64,000 bases of DNA from NCBI RefSeq assembly GCF_025943985.1, contig NZ_JAPCWE010000006.1:62001-126000 (forward strand), written 5' to 3'. The DNA comes from Anaerorudis cellulosivorans (GTDB taxonomy: Bacteria; Bacteroidota; Bacteroidia; Bacteroidales; Dysgonomonadaceae). This document shows positions 60,131 to 64,000 of the stretch, in pieces; within the stretch, counting starts at the first letter, position 1, and every line of letters begins with the position of its first letter. The translations under genes and the position numbers were made by a program. The notes beneath the pieces were generated by a model. The model was not told the DNA's origin, did no database searches, and saw only the letters and a program-made list of their open reading frames with translations.

Positions 60131-60745
60131 TTATTTAATCCTGAAATTGAGTAATTTTTCGTTCCCGATATACCCCTCGAGGTGATCATTTATGGCAACA
60201 GGTCCTATTCCGGCAGGCGTACCCGTAAAGATGAGATCGCCTATCTTTAATGTAAAGAACTTGCTGATATATGAAATAATTTTGTCCACAGAAAAGATCA
60301 TGCCGTCGGTATTCCCTTGTTGAACCGTCTTTCCGTTGATATTGAGGTGGAAATTGATGTTTTGCATATCGGGAAATTTCTCCTTTGGGACAAAATTGCC
60401 GACAGGAGCAGAGCCATCGAAACTTTTAGATATTTCCCAAGGCAAGCCCAATTGTTTTTGGCGTCGCTGAAGATCGCGTGCTGTGAAATCGATGCCTACT
60501 GTAAGTTCTTCATAATATCGATATGCAAATTGTTCTGCAATATTTTTCCCTAGTCGGTTGATTTTTATTACGATTTCGGTTTCATAATGAATCTCGTTTG
60601 AAAAATCGGGAAGAAAAAATGGCTTCCCGTCTTTTAATAAAGCTGTATCGGGTTTCATGAAGATAACCGGTTCGTCACTTTCGAAAATGGATTTCATTTC
60701 CTCATTATGAGAGGCGTAATTGAGTCCGATAGCAAAAATCTTCAT
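60131..60745 (-). CDS. Fumarylacetoacetate-hydrolase-family protein
   Basis: 204-residue single-domain FAH-fold protein. Start KIFAIGLNYASHNEEM, then FMKPDTALL, metal ligand segment IHYETEIVIKI (E-x-E), VGIDFTARDLQRRQK, and the late FTGTPAGIGPV, all characteristic of the acylpyruvase/FahA-like hydrolase group. Oxaloacetate decarboxylase or acylpyruvate hydrolase activity is typical; exact substrate is open. Ends 12 bp from the rex gene on the same strand. Confidence 0.9.
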   Translation of the reverse strand: MKIFAIGLNYASHNEEMKSIFESDEPVIFMKPDTALLKDGKPFFLPDFSNEIHYETEIVIKINRLGKNIAEQFAYRYYEELTVGIDFTARDLQRRQKQLGLPWEISKSFDGSAPVGNFVPKEKFPDMQNINFHLNINGKTVQQGNTDGMIFSVDKIISYISKFFTLKIGDLIFTGTPAGIGPVAINDHLEGYIGNEKLLNFRIK

Positions 60746-60756
60746 GTTATTTAATT

Positions 60757-61407
60757 TTATTCCGGCAACTGTTTTAAACGATTGAACATAACTGCCAAAT
60801 GAGCATATATCGATGTGTTTTGCAACACAATGCCCTCAGGTACACGAATGCGAAATGGAGTAAAATTCCATATTCCGCGAATGCCTCCTTCTATTAAAAA
60901 ATCGGCTGTTTGTTGTGCAATATCTGCCGGTACTGTCAATACGCCGATTTCTGCCTTTATGGTTTTTGTATTTCTCTCCACAAATTCATTGGCATGATAA
61001 ACCGGGATATGATTGATCATAGTGTTTACGACTGCATCTTTAACATCGAAACCGGCTAAGATTTTCAATCCATATTGTTCCAATCCCGAATCGGCCAGTA
61101 AGGCTGCACCTAGGCTCCCTACTCCAAATAAAACGGCTTTATGAACGTATCTGAATCCGAGAAATTCTTCCAAAACATTGATAAGTTGGTCAATCTCATA
61201 TCCTACACGTGTTTTGCCGGATATATTCACATAGGAAAGGTCTTTAGCTATTTGGGTAGGAGACACATTGATTTTTTTTGCTATTTGTGTTGAAGATACG
61301 TACGATTCCCCCTGTTTTTTTAAGAGCTTTACATACGCAAGATACCATGGGAGTCTGCGTAGTGCAGGTTCCGGAATATTTCGGTGAAATGGAGTAGGAT
61401 CAACCAT
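60757..61407 (-). CDS. rex: Redox-sensing transcriptional repressor Rex
   Basis: NADH/NAD+-responsive repressor. 216 residues: N-terminal winged helix (PEPALRRLPWYLAYVKLLKK; STQIAKKINVSPTQIAKDLS) and a Rossmann fold with VLFGVGSLGAAL and GFDVKD. The frame opens at TTG 61431, but this overlaps a TATCTTTG promoter box, so the ATG at 61407 (MVDPTPFHRN) is preferred. Co-directional with the FAH-family gene; Rex regulons in anaerobes control fermentation and NADH oxidation genes. Confidence 0.94.
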   Translation of the reverse strand: MVDPTPFHRNIPEPALRRLPWYLAYVKLLKKQGESYVSSTQIAKKINVSPTQIAKDLSYVNISGKTRVGYEIDQLINVLEEFLGFRYVHKAVLFGVGSLGAALLADSGLEQYGLKILAGFDVKDAVVNTMINHIPVYHANEFVERNTKTIKAEIGVLTVPADIAQQTADFLIEGGIRGIWNFTPFRIRVPEGIVLQNTSIYAHLAVMFNRLKQLPE

Positions 61408-61428
61408 AAGATGATTGTTAAACTTGTG

Positions 61429-61436
61429 CAAAGATA
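61429..61436 (-). promoter_or_regulatory. TAnnTTTG minus-7 box for rex
   Basis: TATCTTTG on the minus strand, 21 bp before the chosen rex ATG at 61407. It overlaps the TTG opening of the longer frame and therefore rules that start out. Confidence 0.5.
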
Positions 61437-61507
61437 TGTTTTTTTGTGGATTTTAGGTAAAAAACGAGCACAATTTGCGATGAATAGGATGTTCTTTTTA
61501 AATTGCT

Positions 61508-61515
61508 TATCTTTG
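61508..61515 (+). promoter_or_regulatory. TAnnTTTG minus-7 box for the uracil-DNA-glycosylase-like gene
   Basis: TATCTTTG, 18 bp before the ATG at 61534. The divergent rex box (same 8-mer on the other strand) is 72 bp away. Confidence 0.5.
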
Positions 61516-61533
61516 CGATGAATAATAAGTTTT

Positions 61534-62124
61534 ATGATTGGTTTTCAGAAAGAAATTCATCCGTTTGAACCATTTTTGCCGGAAAAAGCAAAGGCATTGA
61601 TGCTGGGGAGTTTTCCTCCACCAAAGGCAAAATGGAAAATGGATTTTTATTACCCAAACTTTCAAAACGATATGTGGCGAATATTCGGGTTGGCATTTTC
61701 CGACGATAAAGATCATTTTCTCACAAATGATAAAACATCATTCGATAAGCAACGTATCACTGTTTTTCTTAATGAAAAGGGAATTGCTCTTTATGATGTA
61801 GCTTTTGAGATTGTTCGGTTGAGAGACAATGCTTCTGATAATTTTTTGGAGATTGTTCAGCCGATTGATCTTTATGCAGTGTTGGCAAGGATTCCTTTGT
61901 GTCGAACGTTGGTAACAACCGGTGAGAAAGCGACTAACACGTTATGGTCGCTTTTGCCGGTTAAAATTGAAAAACCTTCTATTGGGTGTTACGAAAAAAT
62001 TGAACTCGATGGAAAGATTTATCGGTTCTACCGTATGCCTTCCTCTTCAAGGGCTTATCCAAAGCCTTTATCGGAGAAAACTGAAATCTACAAACATTTT
62101 TTCGCCGAAATAGGCTTGTGCTAA
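61534..62124 (+). CDS. Uracil-DNA-glycosylase-superfamily protein
   Basis: 196-residue member of the UDG superfamily in the branch often annotated as DNA-deoxyinosine glycosylase: ALMLGSFPPPKAKWKMDFYYPN with the GxxPPxxx loop, NDMWRIFG, and a C-terminal MPSSSRAYPKPLSEK with S-S-S-R replacing the HPS(A) loop of canonical UDG. Repair of deaminated bases is the expected role. Overlaps the convergent monooxygenase gene by 4 bp. Confidence 0.85.
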   Translation: MIGFQKEIHPFEPFLPEKAKALMLGSFPPPKAKWKMDFYYPNFQNDMWRIFGLAFSDDKDHFLTNDKTSFDKQRITVFLNEKGIALYDVAFEIVRLRDNASDNFLEIVQPIDLYAVLARIPLCRTLVTTGEKATNTLWSLLPVKIEKPSIGCYEKIELDGKIYRFYRMPSSSRAYPKPLSEKTEIYKHFFAEIGLC

Positions 62125-62546
62125 GGCTCTTCATCAATGAATCCTTCTAGCTCTTCATTTACAACAGGGTATAATTTTATTATTTTGCTTCCTTTGATAT
62201 ATCGGGGTAATTTGTTAGAAACAATTTCCTTATAATAAGGAGAGTTATTGTGCTTTTTTTGAGCTTGTGTATTTTCATAGTTTTCATACAGAAAAATTTT
62301 GTTGGGTTGTTCATCGCTTAATAAAATATCATAGGCAATGCAACCTTCCTCATTTTCCAGCGTTCTAATCTGCATTTCTTTCAGTAAAGCGAGTGCTGTT
62401 TCCATATTTTTTTGATCCAATTCGAACTCCACAAAAAGGACCACACCTTTTTCGTCATTCAGCGTGACTTGTGCAAGCGAAGGAGAGACGTTAATTAATG
62501 CAATAGCAAGGGCAACTAAAGCAATTTTAAAAATCTGTTGTTTCAT
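62121..62546 (-). CDS. Exported antibiotic-biosynthesis-monooxygenase (ABM) domain protein
   Basis: 141 residues with a signal peptide (KIALVALAIALINVSPSLAQ) and a single ferredoxin-like ABM domain: VVLFVEFELDQKNMETALAL, then ENEEGCIAYDILLSDEQPNK with the FLYENYENTQA strand. ABM proteins include quinol monooxygenases (YgiN) and haem-degrading enzymes; an exported version suggests action on a periplasmic quinone-like or phenolic compound. No cofactor motif is visible. Confidence 0.85.
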   Translation of the reverse strand: MKQQIFKIALVALAIALINVSPSLAQVTLNDEKGVVLFVEFELDQKNMETALALLKEMQIRTLENEEGCIAYDILLSDEQPNKIFLYENYENTQAQKKHNNSPYYKEIVSNKLPRYIKGSKIIKLYPVVNEELEGFIDEEP

Positions 62547-62563
62547 AAAACCTGAATATAAAG

Positions 62564-63373
62564 TTAATTAATTGGATATCTAATACCGGAATAATCGTTA
62601 AGGACAACACGCATAGCGCCGATTTTTAAGTTTATTTCGATAATGAGCGGCATTCGGTTAAGATCGTTTGTCAAAGAAACCTTCATTGCTTCTTCCTGAT
62701 CGGCAAAAGCTTTGTCAAGAATCATTAGCGACAATTGGATAGCATCATACGTTTTTCCGTCATTTGCTTTGACCGATGTTATACCCTGATAGCGGATATA
62801 CATGTTTACAATTTTTCTACCCGAAATAAATTGGATATGTGTATTTTCACCCGGCTTCATGTCGGAATAATCGAGATTTCGGGCATAGTTCAGAACCGAC
62901 ACATAATCGTAGGTACAATTTTCGGTTGTCACGGTTTCATCAAACGCTTGTTTGCCTTTTTTATACCGTATAACCCGAATAGCTATCTTCCCATTTTCGT
63001 ATGAATAGGATTGTCGTTCGATACGGTAGTCGCCACCTTCATGAGTTTCTTTCGTAAAAAGAAGAGGTACCAACTTCATGTCCATGTACCCGGTAAGCGT
63101 ATCGTGAATGGAATACATGTTATCGGCAAAACCTGAAGTATTTGCTCTTAACTGTGTTTTGTAAACGCTTTTGCCATTTAGGTTAGTTGTTGTTGTGTTT
63201 AGAGTGCCGGTGCCGGCTTTTGCGTTGATGACGCCCAGTTTGTAGTATAAATCATAGATAATTTTTTCTCCGCTTTGAAAAGCAGTATTGTCTATTTCAC
63301 ATTGTGCGAATATATATTGTACAAAAAGGACGGACATCAAAACAGGTAAAATGAATATTAATTTTCGATTCAT
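62564..63373 (-). CDS. DUF3108 exported protein
   Basis: 269 residues, signal peptide (KLIFILPVLMSVLFVQYIFAQ), then a beta-rich domain with FQSGEKIIYDLYYKLGVINAKAGTG near the N-terminus, as in DUF3108. Widespread in Bacteroidetes; function unknown. Downstream of the Ig-like protein gene on the same strand (46-bp gap), so possibly co-transcribed. Confidence 0.88.
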   Translation of the reverse strand: MNRKLIFILPVLMSVLFVQYIFAQCEIDNTAFQSGEKIIYDLYYKLGVINAKAGTGTLNTTTTNLNGKSVYKTQLRANTSGFADNMYSIHDTLTGYMDMKLVPLLFTKETHEGGDYRIERQSYSYENGKIAIRVIRYKKGKQAFDETVTTENCTYDYVSVLNYARNLDYSDMKPGENTHIQFISGRKIVNMYIRYQGITSVKANDGKTYDAIQLSLMILDKAFADQEEAMKVSLTNDLNRMPLIIEINLKIGAMRVVLNDYSGIRYPIN

Positions 63374-63419
63374 TATTTTGTCTTATTGATTGTTTTTAAA
63401 ACAGATTTTATCTCCCTCC

Positions 63420-64000
63420 TCAAGGATTTTGAAGAAAAGGATTTGTGCTTCTGCTCGATGAAGTATTTGTGCGTTGCTCTTCATTCGGATTCCTTCTTTT
63501 CTTAACTTCCGGTTTATTTTTCGTTATTTCCAACGGTTTTTGTCGGGTTACAGGCACTTCGTTCACGTCCCACGATTCTTCATGGTCAGTAAAAGCTCTG
63601 ATTTCATATTGCCGGGGATAGTAATAAACTTCTTCCGGTTGGCGTTTTTGCTCATAATTTCCGGTTGTCCATACTCCGTCTTTGTTTTCATCAATATATA
63701 GTCGGGCATAATAAGTGCCGGGATGTAGATCCTGAAATTTGGCTTCATTGTTTTTGACCATTATTTTCCTGACAGGTTTATCGGATTTATCCAAAAGTTC
63801 GACATGCACGGTTTTGTTTTCCGGCAATCCAACCATTTCGATCAACAAATTGCCGTATTGTTCGAGCGATTTCACTGTAAAGGTCTGTTCTATTTTGTTG
63901 TTCCATAAATCGTAATAACTCTTGAAAGCTGCGGAATCTACTACAAATCGGTATTTCCCGCCCGGTTCCCATCGAGGACGAAGCTCATATTTCCTGATGT
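63420..64000 (-). CDS. C-terminal part of an Ig-like-domain exported protein (cut by window edge)
   Basis: Open in this frame through the right end of the window; the visible 193 codons are the C-terminus. The sequence includes WEPGGKYRFVVDSAAF, YYDLWNNKIEQTFTVK, then PGTYYARLYIDENKDGVWTTGNY, a prealbumin/Ig-like domain with a calcium-binding-like DENKDGVW loop, QPEEVYYYPRQYEIRAF, and a proline/asparagine-rich tail. This resembles the long, conserved Bacteroidetes exported protein with an Ig-like N-terminal domain. The internal GTG at 63875 is not the start; the true start lies beyond 64000. Confidence 0.85.
   Translation of the reverse strand, partial: IRKYELRPRWEPGGKYRFVVDSAAFKSYYDLWNNKIEQTFTVKSLEQYGNLLIEMVGLPENKTVHVELLDKSDKPVRKIMVKNNEAKFQDLHPGTYYARLYIDENKDGVWTTGNYEQKRQPEEVYYYPRQYEIRAFTDHEESWDVNEVPVTRQKPLEITKNKPEVKKRRNPNEEQRTNTSSSRSTNPFLQNP

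Overview
The window is chromosomal DNA of a strictly anaerobic-looking Bacteroidetes, most likely order Bacteroidales. The evidence is an ECF sigma factor paired with a FecR/DUF4974 anti-sigma protein, repeated TAnnTTTG minus-7 promoter boxes with few Shine-Dalgarno sequences, the long Bacteroidetes form of IspG, a TonB-dependent B12 receptor, and several Bacteroidetes-only families (fused SpmA/SpmB, DUF3108, secreted NamZ). The genus cannot be named from this sequence alone.

Region 1 (0-3.1 kb): fecR and an ECF sigma factor on the minus strand, divergent from a LacI-type regulator. Region 2 (3.1-15.7 kb, minus strand): a vitamin B12 block in two units. The first is a DUF71-type ATPase plus btuF-btuC-btuD, closed by an intrinsic terminator. 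The second starts with a full cobalamin riboswitch (12031-12201) and runs btuB, a secreted DUF4430 protein, cobU, cobT, cobS, cobC, cobQ, cobD, cbiB, mostly with overlapping genes. It covers uptake, salvage and nucleotide-loop assembly. A PduO-type cobalamin adenosyltransferase lies separately at 58.3 kb.

Region 3 (15.9-22.4 kb): a Crp/Fnr-type regulator diverges from a seven-gene plus-strand operon: DsrE-like protein, TusA-like sulfur carrier, MvhD-like protein, two HdrA-like flavoproteins, a small winged-helix protein, and a membrane HdrC/HdrE-like (QmoC-type) subunit. A perfect GTGAT-N4-ATCAC operator sits between them. This is a Qmo/Hdr-like, probably quinone-linked, sulfur-trafficking redox complex with no Apr, Sat or Dsr reductase genes nearby, and it is the best candidate here for an undescribed system.

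Region 4 (22.4-31.2 kb): a CAT-anticodon tRNA, an intergenic element built on an 11-nt period, ispG, fabI, the tRNA threonylcarbamoylation gene, an S41 protease whose frame is broken exactly at a T-TTA-AAC heptamer, dusB, and then a 469-bp very AT-rich gap with several DnaA-box-like sites. Strand composition on the plus strand changes from A/C-leaning to G/T-leaning around this gap, and a consensus parS site lies 12 kb away (43285-43300), so I propose that the chromosomal origin is at about 30.8-31.2 kb.

Region 5 (31.2-64 kb): mostly housekeeping genes (nadA, ychF, polA, prenyl transferase, hsp20, deoC, dtd, uvrC, apt, mnmG, ybeY, valS, alaS, ispF, rex), a LacI regulator with a GCAATCGTTTGC-centred operator in front of an SLC45-type sugar transporter, a secreted NamZ muramidase, and a partial Ig-like protein cut by the right edge.
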